Assembly (NCBI GenBank): GCA_963719055.1
Contig: CAVRAU010000018.1
Span: 1 to 64,000, forward strand
Direction: 5' to 3'
From: CAXMQZ01 sp963719055
GTDB taxonomy: Bacteria; Acidobacteriota; Thermoanaerobaculia; Multivoradales; JAHEKO01
Length of the DNA: 64,000 nucleotides
Positions within the stretch are counted from its first letter, which is position 1. Each line of letters begins with the position of its first letter. The notes beneath the pieces are model-generated. The model saw nothing but the letters and a program-made list of their open reading frames with translations. It was not told the DNA's origin and ran no database searches. A program made the position numbers and the translations under genes. Positions 19,665-31,009 of the stretch are shown here, piece by piece.

Positions 19665-22600
19665 ATGTCCAAGGATATTCATCCCATCGTCCGTTTCGCC
19701 GTCGAGCGCAAAGTCACCATGACCATGGTGATCATCGGTGTCCTGGTGATGGGATGGTTGTCGTTGAATAGGCTGCCGTTGGAGTTTCTGCCCAGTTTTT
19801 CATCCTCGAACATCACCGTCATCGCTCCCTATCCTTCGTCCTCGCCCGAGGAGGTGGAGAGGTTGGTCGTGCGGCCTCTCGAAGACTCGCTGGGGACCAT
19901 CAACCGGATCGACACGATGTCGGCCACAGCCTCGGCGGACCGGGCGCAGGTCCGGATCACCTTTCTGGACGGGACCGATATGGAGATGGCGGCCGTGGAT
20001 GTGCGTGACCGCGTCGACCGGGTCCGTCATCTGCTGCCCGACGATCTGGATCGCATCTGGATCCGCCGGTTCCAGACGTCCGATATTCCGGTGATTCGTT
20101 TCGACCTCAGTGCCCCCTGGTCGCAAGTGGAGCTCTACGACTTTGCCGAGAACATCCTACTTCGTCGTCTGGAGAGGCTGGATGGAGTGGCACAGGTCGA
20201 CATCGGTGGGCTGCGCTTGCCGGAACTGCAGGTCCACCTCGATTCCGGCCCGCATGCGGGCTCACGGCATCGATGCCCGGCAGCTGACGACCTTGCTGCG
20301 CGACAGTAATCTCAACGTTTCAGCGGGAGACGTGAAAGAGGGTAGCCGGAAGCTCCTGGTCCGCTCGGTTGGCGAGTTCGGCACACCGGAGGAGATCCGA
20401 CAGCTGCCCTTGAATGAGCCAGGGGATTCGGTTGGGAGATGTCGCCAAGGTCACCTACGACTTTCCCGAGCAGGAAGACTTCAACTTCCTCAACGGCGTC
20501 GAAGCGCTGACGGCCTACGTCAACAAGACGTCGAGCGCCAATGTTCTGGAAGTAGCGGACCGCGTCAAGGAAGAGTTGGCGGCGATCGAGAAACTGCCCG
20601 AGGCCGCTGGGGTCCGATTCCGAGTCTTCTCCGATGCTTCCCGAGATGTGCGCAAAGGGCTCGGGCAGTTGCGCAATGCGGGTCTACTCGGCGGCCTGCT
20701 CGCGATCGGGGCGATGTACCTGTTCCTGCGCCGGTTTCGCACCACAGCGCTGGTGGCGGTCGCCATCCCCCTGTCGGTCGTTGCCACATTCGTGCTGATC
20801 TACCTGATGCGCCAGGCCGGCATTCAGGATCTGACGCTGAATGTGGTGAGCCTGGCGGGTCTGATGCTGGCGTTGGGTATGTTGGTGGACAACTCGGTCG
20901 TGGTCATCGAGTCCATCTTCCGTCACCGCAACGAGCTGGGCGAAGATTCGAAGACAGCCGCGCTGCGCGGCGCCAGCGAGGTGGCCTTGCCCGTTCTGGC
21001 TTCGACGGCTACCACTTTGTGTGTATTTCTGCCCTTGATCTTTCTTTCCTCAGGGGGTCGCTTCAAGCTCTACATGGAGAATATCGGCTGGACGATCTGC
21101 ATCGTCATGGTGGCCTCCCTGCTCGTGGCCTTGACCGTGATCCCCATGGTGGCGGTCTTCATGCTCAAGGATCAGGAGGCCCGTCCGTCGCGGTTCATCG
21201 ATGCCGTCACCGGTTCCTACGGTCGTCTCCTCGCCTTTACCCTCAGACATCGATTCCTCTTCGTGTTGTCGATTCTGGGAATGTTCGCGGGCGTGGTCTA
21301 CCTGTTTTCCACGATTGAGAAGTTCTTTCTCCAGTCGCTCTCTCGAGCGCGAGGTCATCATCAAGGTCGACACACCCAGGCAGTACTCCCTGGCGCAGAT
21401 CGAGTCACTCTATGACGAGATCTACGGGCTTCTGGACGTTCGGCGGGACGAGCTGGACATCTCGGATATCGGATTCTCCTACGACCGCGGCACAGGACGC
21501 TCCCGGAGCAGCTGGCGTCGCAATCGCCAGTTCAACATCTATCTCGAGGACGAGGAGGACAGCGAGCTGTCGACATCCGAGGTGCGCAATCGATTGCGGG
21601 CGATTTTGCCCGTCAAGGCGGGCGTGGATCTGCGCATCGCGACCGAGTCAGGGCCGGCACGGTTCTTCCGGTGTCGAGATCCAGTTGATGGGGTACGACG
21701 CTGTGGTTCTGGAGTTGTTGAGCCACCAGATCGCGGCGAGGATGGCTGAGCTGCCGATGATCAAGGACGTCGATACGTCGCTCGAAAGCGGTGATGAAGA
21801 GATCCACGTGCGGGTCAATCAGGACCGGGCGATGCAGAGGGGGATGTCCAGCCGGGCCGTGGCCTTCACGGTTTCCAACGCTCTCTCGAGCCGGCCGGTC
21901 AGCCATTTCAAGACCGGGGAGCGGGAGGTCGACCTGGTGATGCAGTACCAGGAGAAGGACAGGGAGACCCTCGATCAGCTGAAGAATGTGCCGGTCTTCG
22001 CCAACAATGCGCCTCTTCCCCTGGATGCCATGGCGGAATTCGAGTTCGTCGAAGGCCCACGGAGCATCGAGCGCGAGAATCATCTGGCCAAAGTCAGCGT
22101 GACCGCCAACGCCACGGACAGCTCCGCCTCCTTCGCCGCCATGCGGATGATCGGTCAGGTAATGGCGGAGATACCGATGCCGCCCGGGTACGAATGGAGC
22201 TTCGGGCGCTGGAACCAGCATATGCAACGGGACCAGGAGACCGGCCGCTTTGCGCTGCTCTTCGCCCTGCCTTTGGTCTACATGTTGATGGCGGCGCTGT
22301 TCGAGAGCTACGCCCAACCCTTGACCATCATGTTCTCGGTGCCCTTCGCCCTGTTGGGCGTTGGCGTCATCATGAAACTGGCCAACCAGCCATGGGATAC
22401 CATGACCATGATCGGCATGGTGGTGCTCATGGGAGTGGTGGTCAACAACGCCATCGTTTTGATCGACCACATCAATTTCTTGCGAAAGTCGGGTCTGAGT
22501 CGCGAGGAGGCCATCATCAAAGGAGGCCAGCACCGGCTGCGGCCCATTCTCATTACCGCGGTCACCACCATCCTCGGTCTGCTTCCCATGGTGGCTCCGT

Positions 22601-22782
22601 TTCTGTTGCCGCAATGGTTCGGCGCGGTCGAGGGCAGGGCGGCGACCTGGGCGCCGATCGGGCTGGTCATCGTCGGCGGATTGACCACCTCGACGTTCCT
22701 GACCCTGATGATCATTCCGACGATCTATTCCCTGATCGACGATATTTCACGATTTTTCCGCAGACTTGCCGCGGCGGTCTAA
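19665..22782 (+). CDS. RND efflux permease 1 (four apparent frameshifts)
   Basis: About 1037 residues once single extra bases near 20245, 20415, 21335 and 21660 are removed; 3118 minus 4 is divisible by three. The sequence starts MSKDIHPIVRFAVERKVTM and follows the AcrB-type plan: a first helix, the porter loop, helices 2-6 with the TM4 motif GMLVDNSVVVIES, a second porter loop and helices 8-12 (GVVVNNAIVLIDHINFLR, LRPILITAVTTILGLLPM). TM4 has Asp-Asn rather than the Asp-Asp of AcrB, a common variant. Each extra base duplicates a neighbour, for example GGGG for GGG at the second site. The adaptor gene follows 22 bases downstream. Confidence 0.88.
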
Positions 22783-22804
22783 TCGCGCTGGGCCAAGGGT
22801 GACA

Positions 22805-24127
22805 ATGATGAAGACAGGAAGCCGATTGCTGACCCAGCTATTGACTGTAGTGATTCTCAGCAGCCTGGTGTTCGCATGCGGGGCAGACAAGGCCCCAAGC
22901 GGTGCGGGAGGCCAGGGCGGTGGTCCGGGTGGGTTTGGCGGCGGCGGTCCCGCAGCGGCGGTCCCTGTAGAGGTCTCCTCGGTGCAGCGTCGCTCGATCT
23001 CTTCCTTTATCGAGACCAATGGCGGCTTGGAGGCCGAGAACGAGGTCGACATCGTGGCACGGGTCGCCGCACCGGTCATCGATCTCCAAGTGGAAGAGGG
23101 GATGGAGGTCCGCCAGGGGCAGATTCTGGCCAGGCTCGATGATAGCGAGATCAAGTCACAAGCCGAGATCTCCCGAGTCAATCTCAAGGAGGCCGAGCTC
23201 TCCTCCGAGCGCGCCAAGAAGCTGCGCGACAGTCAGCTCGTCAGCCCCGAGGAGTTCGAGCAGGCGCAAACCCGCCTGGAGACGGCGCGGGCCCAGTATG
23301 AGTCGGATCGGATCCAGCTCAGCTACACAGAGATTCGGGCTCCTTTCGCCGGCCTGATCATCTCGAGGTACATTGATCAGGCACAGCAGGTCAATCCCGG
23401 CAATCCGTTGTTTCGCATCTCGGACTTCGAACCCCTCCTGTGTCCGATCCAGATTCCCGAGCGCGATCTGCCAAAGCTGCGCCTTGGCCAGCGGGCGTAC
23501 TTGACCTTTGAAGCCTGGCCGGATGAACGCTTCACCGCTGAAGTGCTGCGCATTCGACCTGTAGTCGACGCGGCAACCGGGACAGTGCGCGTCACTCTCG
23601 ATGTGGACGCGCAGGGGCGTCTGCGTCCCGGGATGTTCGCCCGTGTATACGTGGAGACGGAGACCCGCGACAACACATTGGTCATTCCCAAGGCCGCTCT
23701 TTCTCTGGAGAGCATTGGCGACACCGTGTACATTGCCGCCGGCGATGTGGCCGCTCGTCGCAGCGTAACGCTCGGCTTTCGCGAGGGAGACCATGTCGAA
23801 GTTCTCGATGGGGTTATCGAGGGCGAGCAAGTCATCGTCGTCGGGCAGGATGGGCTGAGCGAAGGCACCCCCATCAACGTGTTGGCGGCGGACGGCGTCC
23901 AGATGGCGCGGGCCCCAGTCGAGGCTGGGAGCTCAGGTCCACCGACGGGGTCCGGAGGCCCGGGCGAGATGCCGCGTGGAACCGACGGCCGGCCCGATTT
24001 CTCCCAGATGACCCCCGAGCAGCTCGAGCGGGCCAAGGAATCCATGCGGGCGCGCGGCATGACCGATGAGCAGATCGAAGAGCGTCTGCAGCGGGTTGGC
24101 GCGGGTCAACCGGCCGAAAGCCAGTAG
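22805..24127 (+). CDS. Lipoprotein RND membrane-fusion adaptor
   Basis: The protein has 440 residues. The N-terminus has a lipoprotein signal with the lipobox around LVFAC, then a Gly-rich linker. Lipoyl/barrel-sandwich halves (VDIVARVAAPVIDLQVEEGMEV and the partner after the coiled coil) flank an alpha-hairpin at about 115-165, followed by beta-barrel and membrane-proximal domains. It bridges the permease and an outer-membrane factor, none of which is encoded here. The Pro/Gly-rich tail ends in a predicted helix. AAGGGTG precedes ATG 22805. It lies between two RND permease genes. Confidence 0.9.
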   Translation: MMKTGSRLLTQLLTVVILSSLVFACGADKAPSGAGGQGGGPGGFGGGGPAAAVPVEVSSVQRRSISSFIETNGGLEAENEVDIVARVAAPVIDLQVEEGMEVRQGQILARLDDSEIKSQAEISRVNLKEAELSSERAKKLRDSQLVSPEEFEQAQTRLETARAQYESDRIQLSYTEIRAPFAGLIISRYIDQAQQVNPGNPLFRISDFEPLLCPIQIPERDLPKLRLGQRAYLTFEAWPDERFTAEVLRIRPVVDAATGTVRVTLDVDAQGRLRPGMFARVYVETETRDNTLVIPKAALSLESIGDTVYIAAGDVAARRSVTLGFREGDHVEVLDGVIEGEQVIVVGQDGLSEGTPINVLAADGVQMARAPVEAGSSGPPTGSGGPGEMPRGTDGRPDFSQMTPEQLERAKESMRARGMTDEQIEERLQRVGAGQPAESQ

Positions 24128-24147
24128 ATCTTGCCGGATTTCCCGTC

Positions 24148-27100
24148 GTGAAGCTCATCGATTTCTCCACCCGTCGCCCGGTCTCGGTGACCATCTTCGC
24201 CGTCGCTGCGGTGGTGTTCGGACTGGTCGCCTTCAGCCAGCTGGCCACGGATCTGCTGCCCGATATCAACTATCCTTCCCTGACCGTACAGACAACCTAC
24301 GAGGGCACGGCTCCCATCGAAGTGGAGAGCCTGATCACGCGGCCGGTGGAGAACGCAGTGGGTGTCGTGAACAACGTGGTGAGGGTCATCTCCAGTTCGC
24401 GCACGGATGTCAGTGAAGTGACCCTGGAATTCAGTTGGGACACCAACATGGATATGGCAGCTCTCGATGTCCGCGAGAGGCTGGATGTCCTACAGCTGCC
24501 GGTGGAGGCCGATCGACCGATCCTTCTGCGCTTCGACCCGTCGCTGGATCCGATTCTGAGACTGGGCCTTTTTGGCGAAGAGGACCTGATCCGTCTGCGG
24601 CTCATCGCCGAGGAGCAGGTCCAGAGGAGTCTCGAGCGGATCGAGGGAGTGGCGGCGGTGGTGGTCAGTGGCGGTCTCGAGGAGGAGATCCAGGTCGAGA
24701 TCGACGAGCGCAAGCTGGCCAACCTGGGGATCAGCGTCGATCGGGTGGTGGATCGATTGGCCCAGGAGAACATCAATCTGACCGGTGGCCGGCTGCGCGA
24801 GGGCCAGAGCGAGTTTCTCGTCCGCACGGTCAACGAGTTCCTGCGGCCCGAGGACCTGGAACAAGTCGTGATCGACAGCTCTGGCGGTGCGGTGGTGCGA
24901 GTCGAGGACCTGGCCAGGGTCTACAAGGGGCACAAAGAGCGTGAGGTCATCACCCGCATCAACCGTCAGGAGAGCGTAGAGGTCGCGGTCTACAAAGAGG
25001 GAGGCACCAATACCGTCAAGGTTTCGGACGCCGTGCAGGCGAATCTGGACGATCTGGGCGCCAGGCTGAAGAAGGTCGATCCGGCTCTGGAACTGGAGGT
25101 GGTCACCGATCAGGCGCGCTATATCCGGCAATCGGTGACGGAGGTTTTGCGAACAGCTCTCTATGGAGGAGCGCTGGCGATCATGGTGCTGTTCTTCTTT
25201 CTGCGGAGCTGGAAGACGACCCTGATCATCGGGCTGGCGATCCCGATCTCCGTCGTGTCGACATTCTTTCTGATGTTTGTCTCCGGGATCTCCCTGAACA
25301 TCATGTCCCTGGGCGGTCTGACGCTGGGGATCGGGCTACTGGTGGACAACGCCATCGTCGTCTTGGAGTCGATTCAGCGCCAGCGCGACAAAGGCTTGGA
25401 CGAGATCGAAGCCGCGCAGGCCGGCACCAGCGCCGTGGCCAGGGCCGTCATCGCCAGTACGTTGACCACGATTTGTGTCTTCGTGCCCATTGTCTTTGTG
25501 GAAGGTGTAGCCGGTCAGCTCTTTGGCGATCAGGCCATGACTGTGACTTTCTCCTTGATGGTCTCCCTCTTGGTCGCGCTGACGATCATTCCCATGTTGG
25601 CGTCCAGGGGAGCCCGGGATTCTGGGGACGAGGAATACGAAGGGGGCAGGGTCTTCGAGGTCATCGTCTGGATCGCTCGCGGTCCGAAGGCCGTGGCGAT
25701 GGCGGTGGCCAAGGTCCTTGGCTGGATCCTCGCTGGGCCCCTGAAGCTCTTCGAGATGGGATACGACGCGCTCGCCAGGCTGTACTCGAACACTCTGGGT
25801 TGGGTCTTGCGGCATGCCTGGATCACCGTGGGCATCGCCTTTGCGCTTCTGGCAGGAAGCTTGACGTTGATTCCGGGACTCGGCCGAGAGCTGATCCCCG
25901 AGCTCATCCAGGGTGAGTTCTTCGTCAATACCGAGTTGCCTCCCGGGACGCATCTCGATGTCACGCAGCGCAGAATGGCGGGCTTGGAGAGATTCAGCAT
26001 GGATCTCGAAGATGTCACCGCGGTCTATGCGATCACCGGTGCGTCGAACGAACAGGGTGGAACCGCTGGGGAGAAGCGAGAGAATATCGGTCAGCTGACA
26101 CTGACCGTGGCGCCACCGATCTCGCGTGAGAAGGAAGAGGGTCTGATGCTGGCGCTCCGGAGCGAGTTGGATCAGCAGGAAGAGATGACCTATCGTTTTG
26201 GACGGCCTTCGTATTTCAGCTTTCGTACCCCTATCGAGGTGGAGATCCGCGGTTACAATCTGAATCTCCTTGATCGCCTGGGTGACGATCTGGTGCGGCG
26301 CATGGAGCAGATCGATGGTTTGGCGGACATCAAGTCCTCCACCGAAGGCGGCAATCCCGAGCTACAGATTCGTTTCGACCGCGATCGGCTGGCCAACTTT
26401 GGATTGAATCTGGCCGATGTGGCCGGTGTGGTGCGCGCCAAGGTTCAGGGAACGATCGCTTCGGACATCCAACGCGAGGATCGGAAGATCGATATCCGCT
26501 TGCGGTCGGATGAAGAGTTCCGGAGCAGCTCCCAGGATCTGCGGAATCTGACCGTGCACCAGCAGGGCAAGACGGCGATTCCCTTGAGCGCCGTGGCGAT
26601 GGTCGAGGAGGTCGAGGGTCCGGCGGAGATTCGGCGGTCGGAGGGAGAAAGGGTGGCAGTGGTGACTGCCAACTTGGTCGGTAGCGATCTGGGGACGGTC
26701 TCGGAGCAGATCGTCAGCGAGCTCGAAGCCATGAACTTGCCGACCGGCTACGACTGGCGCATCGGCGGCCAGCGCCAGGAGATGGAGACCTCGTTTGCAA
26801 GCATGAGGTTGGCCATCTTGCTGGCCATCTTCATGGTCTATCTGGTGATGGCCTCGCAGTTCGAATCCCTGCTTCACCCGCTGGTGATCCTCTTCAGCGT
26901 GCCCTTCGCGCTCATCGGTCTGCTCGGCGACGCTCTTCCTGTCGAATACCGCGATCTCGATCGTGGTGCTCATCGGCGGGATTCTGCTGGCCGGTATCGT
27001 GGTCAACAACGCCATCATCCTGGTGGACTACACCAACCAGCTGCGGCGCCGGGGCATGTCCAAGATCGAAGCCCTGCAAAGGGCTGGCGAGGTTCGTCTG

Positions 27101-27286
27101 CGACCCATCCTCATGACCACGGCGACGACCGTTCTGGGTCTCCTGCCCATGGCGATCGGTCTGGGTGAGGGCAGCGAGCTTCGTCGACCCATGGCTCTCA
27201 CGGTCGTCGGCGGCCTCCTCACCTCCACCGCCCTGACCCTGCTGATCATCCCGGCCGTCTATCGGTTGGTCGATCGTCGTCGCTAG
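24148..27286 (+). CDS. RND efflux permease 2 (one apparent frameshift)
   Basis: About 1045 residues after one extra base near 26930 is removed (GCTCGGCGACG for GCTCGCGACG), which restores LLATLFLSNTAISIVVLIGG. GTG start, MKLIDFSTRRPVSVTIFAV. AcrB-type architecture, with TM4 IGLLVDNAIVVLES (again Asp-Asn) and GIVVNNAIILVDYTNQLRRRG late in the protein. A long insert after TM6 (about 485-540: GARDSGDEEYEGGRVFEV...) carries an amphipathic stretch. It differs from permease 1, so the pair could form a mixed trimer as in MdtBC (inferred from the shared adaptor). Confidence 0.9.
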
Positions 27287-27402
27287 ACCTGCCGGTTCGC
27301 AGACTGCGGATTCGCAGTTTGGGCCCGACCCCAGGTCGGTTGCTGGCGCTGTGATCTATTGCACCGAAAATCCTGCCGCCGAGAACTACCCTGTGAACTG
27401 CG

Positions 27403-28896
27403 GTGAGACGATCGACGAGGGTGGGACTCGCAATCATTTCGACATGGGCTCTGGTGGTGGGCTCTCCAGGGTCGTTGGATGCCCAGAGCGCGGATCTCGT
27501 GTTCGAAGATGGGTTTGGCACGGGCGACCTCTGGAGCTGGAGCCGGTTCACGGGCGGCACACCCGCGGTTGGGGCTTGCCCGAGTGAATATCTATCTGCG
27601 GGCACGGAGTATTTTGTAGATCCGATCTCCGGCGACGACACGCACCGGTGACGGGAGCTCGCAAAACCCCTGGGCGTCGATCCAGTCGGTGATCGACAGA
27701 CCAGGTCGACTGTACCGATCAGTTCGGCAATCCCCGCAACCCCGGGGCGCCCATTCAAGGGGGCGACGCCATCGTGCTGCGCGGTGCCGCAGGTCACGAT
27801 CTCGATCTCGAGATCACGGGGTGCTACAACTCGGCCTGGGTCACCCTGAGATCAGAGATTCCCCACCAGGCTCAACTGCGCTCGGTCCACTTTCGGGGCA
27901 GTGGGTTCTGGCGACTCGACAGCCTCGATTTCTTTCACGACGGTGCGGGGAATATGGTGCGACTGGAGGATCATGGTACCCAGGGTCCGGCCCGCAACAT
28001 CCAGATCGTCAACAGCCACTTCACATCGGGTGATCTACCCGAGATCCAGGACTGGCTCGACCATGTCTCGGACGGTATGCGTCTCTACAGCGACGACGGA
28101 CCCGTGGTCGCGCGCTGCAATGAGATGACTCGGGTGGCCATGGGCTTCGTCGCGAGCGGCAGCCATATCGACTTGATCGGCAACAGGGTCGAGTTCTTCT
28201 CGCGCGACGGCATCGCCACCGGTGGCCATTTCAACCGTTTCGTTGGCAATCGAATCTTCGACTCGGTGGCCCTGGGGGATGGGCATCACGACGACTTCTT
28301 TCAGAGCCACATGGGTGCTGGCCCCGACACTTCCGCGGATGTGGAGATCACCGGCAATCTGTTCATGAACCGATACCCGAGCGAGCAGACACCCGGCACC
28401 TTCGGGCCGACCCAGTGTTTGAGCGGTTTCGAGGACGGTCCCAAAGTCCGATTGCGCATCACCAACAACGTCTGTAAGGCAGACCACTGGCATGGCATCA
28501 CCTGGTACGACACCAACGACTCGGTGGTGGTCAACAACACGGTAGTGGGCGGATCGGACTATCCGGGGCTACCCGAAGGCTCGGATTCCTGGCCAACGCG
28601 TACCTGGATCAGCATCGAAGGCACCGGCAACATCGTGCGCAACAACATCACGACCCGCAACCTGTCCGGTGGAGATCACAACCACGAGATCCTGCCGGCC
28701 GATGTCGACGTCTATTTCACCAACTGGCTGGGTCTGGATCTGACTCTGACGTCCGGCTCACCGGCCATCGATGACGGCAATCCGGATGAAGCCACGACCC
28801 ACGATATCCTTGGCGTGTCCACGGGACTCGCAGCCCGACGTGGGTGCGTACGAATTCACCGACAACCAGTCCGCACAGAACCAGCAGATGCCCTAG
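27403..28896 (+). CDS. Secreted right-handed beta-helix protein with choice-of-anchor-Q-type end (three apparent frameshifts)
   Basis: About 496 residues after removing single extra bases near 27640, 27700 and 28820. A signal peptide (VGLAIISTWALVVGS) is followed at once by VFEDGFGTGDLWSWS (27499-27543), the motif found at the C-termini of two neighbouring proteins. The body has parallel beta-helix repeats (NIQIVNSHF, DLIGNRVEFFS, VEITGNLFMN, LRITNNVCK, IVRNNITTRN). The end, SGSPAIDDGNPDEAT then RDSQPDVGAYEF, matches the choice-of-anchor Q ending. A pectate-lyase-like or adhesin role is possible. Its TAG overlaps the stop of the convergent cytochrome gene. Confidence 0.8.
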
Positions 28897-29579
28897 GGCA
28901 CCACGACTCCCCAGGCCGAGGTGTCTCCGGATTCGAATCCGTCCGAGAAGACAGGCCCGGTACCTCCACAGTCTGTATCGGCTTCGTCGTAGCATCAGGT
29001 CGCCGTCATTGTCCACGGCGATGGTCAGTCCAGCGAAATTCTCTGGAAAATCGGGCGACGGATTGCAGGGATCCGTGGGCTTGTTGGGATGGGCGGCGTC
29101 GGGAGTGAAGTAGTAGGGAGGGATGACGCTCTCAGACGGGGGAGTCGGATCGCTGGTGTGGCAGCCCGCACTCGCACAGGTGTCGCCGTTGGAGTCAGCG
29201 GGCACGCCGGCAGTTCGATGTGATGCAGTCGCAGTCCCGGGCCGTTGTGACATCCCGTGCAGGAGATCGGATCGAAGCCGGTGCCACCCTCGGATTCATT
29301 CAGCAGCACGGGAAACTCATCGCTCGCCAGATGACAGGTTTCGCAGTCGCCGTTCAGCATGGTCGTGCGGTGGATGTTGTGAAGGTTGCCCCACAACATC
29401 CCGTCAACGGGAGAGATGTAGGTGTTGCTGCGAAAGTCACCATGACACTCGCCACAGTTCGTCGCATCGTCATTGATGCTCCATCGATCGTAGGCATCGA
29501 CCGGCTCGGCGTGGACCGCCAGCAAGACGATGGCTGCAAGAAAGGTAACGATCGAGAGAGTCAATCCTGTTGTCCGCAT
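28893..29579 (-). CDS. Secreted multihaem c-type cytochrome with C-terminal DGFESGD tag (two apparent frameshifts)
   Basis: About 228 residues when one missing base near 29225 and one extra base near 29000 are allowed for. The signal peptide is MRTTGLTLSIVTFLAAIVLLAVHA. Three CxxCH haem sites (CGECH, CETCH, CTGCH) and a CxxxxCH site (CASAGCH) suggest a small tetrahaem electron carrier; the wide fourth spacing is unusual. Near the end is a calcium-binding-like element (DNDGD then YDEADTDC), and the last 19 residues are VFSDGFESGDTSAWGVVVP. GGAGGTG precedes ATG 29579. No partner redox gene is adjacent. Confidence 0.78.
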
Positions 29580-29740
29580 TTCCACACCTCCAAAGCCAGA
29601 TTGTTGTTGTCGCAGGGGGTTATAGAGCAACAATAGTGCCAGCTAGAAAGACTCGCGATACCCTAATCCACAGCAAGGGCGGCAAGGTTCGTTGGGACGA
29701 TTGTGATCCCCAAAGCAGGGAAGTTTTCCCCGATTGCAGG

Positions 29741-30943
29741 TCAGAGAGCCGTTTTGGCGAGCTTGGCAATGTGTTCGCCGATGGCCAACGAGGCGGTTGC
29801 CGCCGGGGACGGGGCATTGAGGACGTGGATCATCCTCTCCTCCTGCAGAATGAAGAAATCATCCAGCAGCTTGCCCGAGCGGTCTACGGCCTGGGCACGG
29901 ACGCCACTGGGAGCGGGGCGCAGATCGCCTCCGGAGATCTGCGCGACCAGGCGCTGGGCTTCTTGGACGAAGGCCCGCTTGTTGAGTGAGCGTCGCATCT
30001 CGGCCAGACCGGTGCGCCAGAAACCCCCGGCCAGCCGCCAGAAGCCGGGGAAGGCGAGAATGTCCCCGACATCCCTGAGCGAGATGTCGGATCGTCGGTA
30101 TCCCTCGCGCTTCAAAGCCGGCACGGCGTTGGGGCCGGCCAGGACCCGATCGTCGATCGTCCGGGTCCAATGAACCCCGAGAAACGGGAAGCGGGGATCG
30201 GGAACCGGGTAGATCAGTCCGCGGACGAGCTCCGTCGCCGGGCCCTCCACCTCGTAGTATTCGCCGCGAAAGGGGATCAGGCGGATCTGCGGGTCGACAC
30301 CCGCCAGGCGGGCGACGCGATCACCGTGGAGTCCGGCGCAGTTGATCAGCAGTCGGCCGCGAACTTCCAGGTTCGGACTCTCGACGCGAATCCAATCGCC
30401 TTCGCGATGGATTTTCCGCACACGCGAGTCGAGAACGAGCTCGCCATCCCGATCCTTCACATCGATGGCCAGAGCGTCTGTGACCGCGGCGAAGTCGACG
30501 ATTCCGGTCTGTGGAATCCAGAGTCCCGCCACTCCGTTGGCGGCGGGCTCGCGCTCTCGGATGCCCGATCGATGCAGACGCTGGACTCCGGTGAGTCCAT
30601 TGGCGTGGGCGCGCCTCTCCAACTCGTCGAGGGCAGGGATCTGCTCCTGGTCGGTGGCGACCACCAGTTTGCCGCATCGCCGGAACGGGATGTGATGGTC
30701 TTCACAGAAGCGGTAGAGAGCCTCGCGGCCCGTGGCGCAGAGCCGCGCCTTGTCAGATCCCGGGCGGTAGTAGAGCCCGGCATGAATGACCCCGCTGTTG
30801 CGTCCGGTTTGATGTCGAGCGAGGCGAGGCTCCGCCTCCATGATCAGAACCCGATGACGGCCGCGAAGGGATAAAGCGCGAGCCGTGGCCACACCCACGA
30901 TGCCGCCACCGATCACGACGACGTCGTAGGAAGGCGTCGACAT
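29741..30943 (-). CDS. lhgO: L-2-hydroxyglutarate oxidase
   Basis: This 400-residue FAD-dependent enzyme of the DAO superfamily oxidises L-2-hydroxyglutarate to 2-oxoglutarate. The dinucleotide-binding motif is VVVIGGGIVGVATARAL, and HQTGRNSGVIHAGLYYRPGS is the LhgO/L2HGDH signature. FPFLGVHWTRTIDDRVLAGPNA is the conserved substrate block. ATG 30943 has GGAGGA upstream and is preferred over a longer reading. It is the last gene of a five-gene minus-strand run that includes two PLP transaminases, enzymes that would consume or make 2-oxoglutarate. Confidence 0.92.
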   Translation of the reverse strand: MSTPSYDVVVIGGGIVGVATARALSLRGRHRVLIMEAEPRLARHQTGRNSGVIHAGLYYRPGSDKARLCATGREALYRFCEDHHIPFRRCGKLVVATDQEQIPALDELERRAHANGLTGVQRLHRSGIREREPAANGVAGLWIPQTGIVDFAAVTDALAIDVKDRDGELVLDSRVRKIHREGDWIRVESPNLEVRGRLLINCAGLHGDRVARLAGVDPQIRLIPFRGEYYEVEGPATELVRGLIYPVPDPRFPFLGVHWTRTIDDRVLAGPNAVPALKREGYRRSDISLRDVGDILAFPGFWRLAGGFWRTGLAEMRRSLNKRAFVQEAQRLVAQISGGDLRPAPSGVRAQAVDRSGKLLDDFFILQEERMIHVLNAPSPAATASLAIGEHIAKLAKTAL

Positions 30944-31009
30944 CAAGCGTCCTCCGACATTCTTCGCATGGGCGCCTGCGCTGGCGATGAACCGGCGGGT
31001 TGGCATGGT

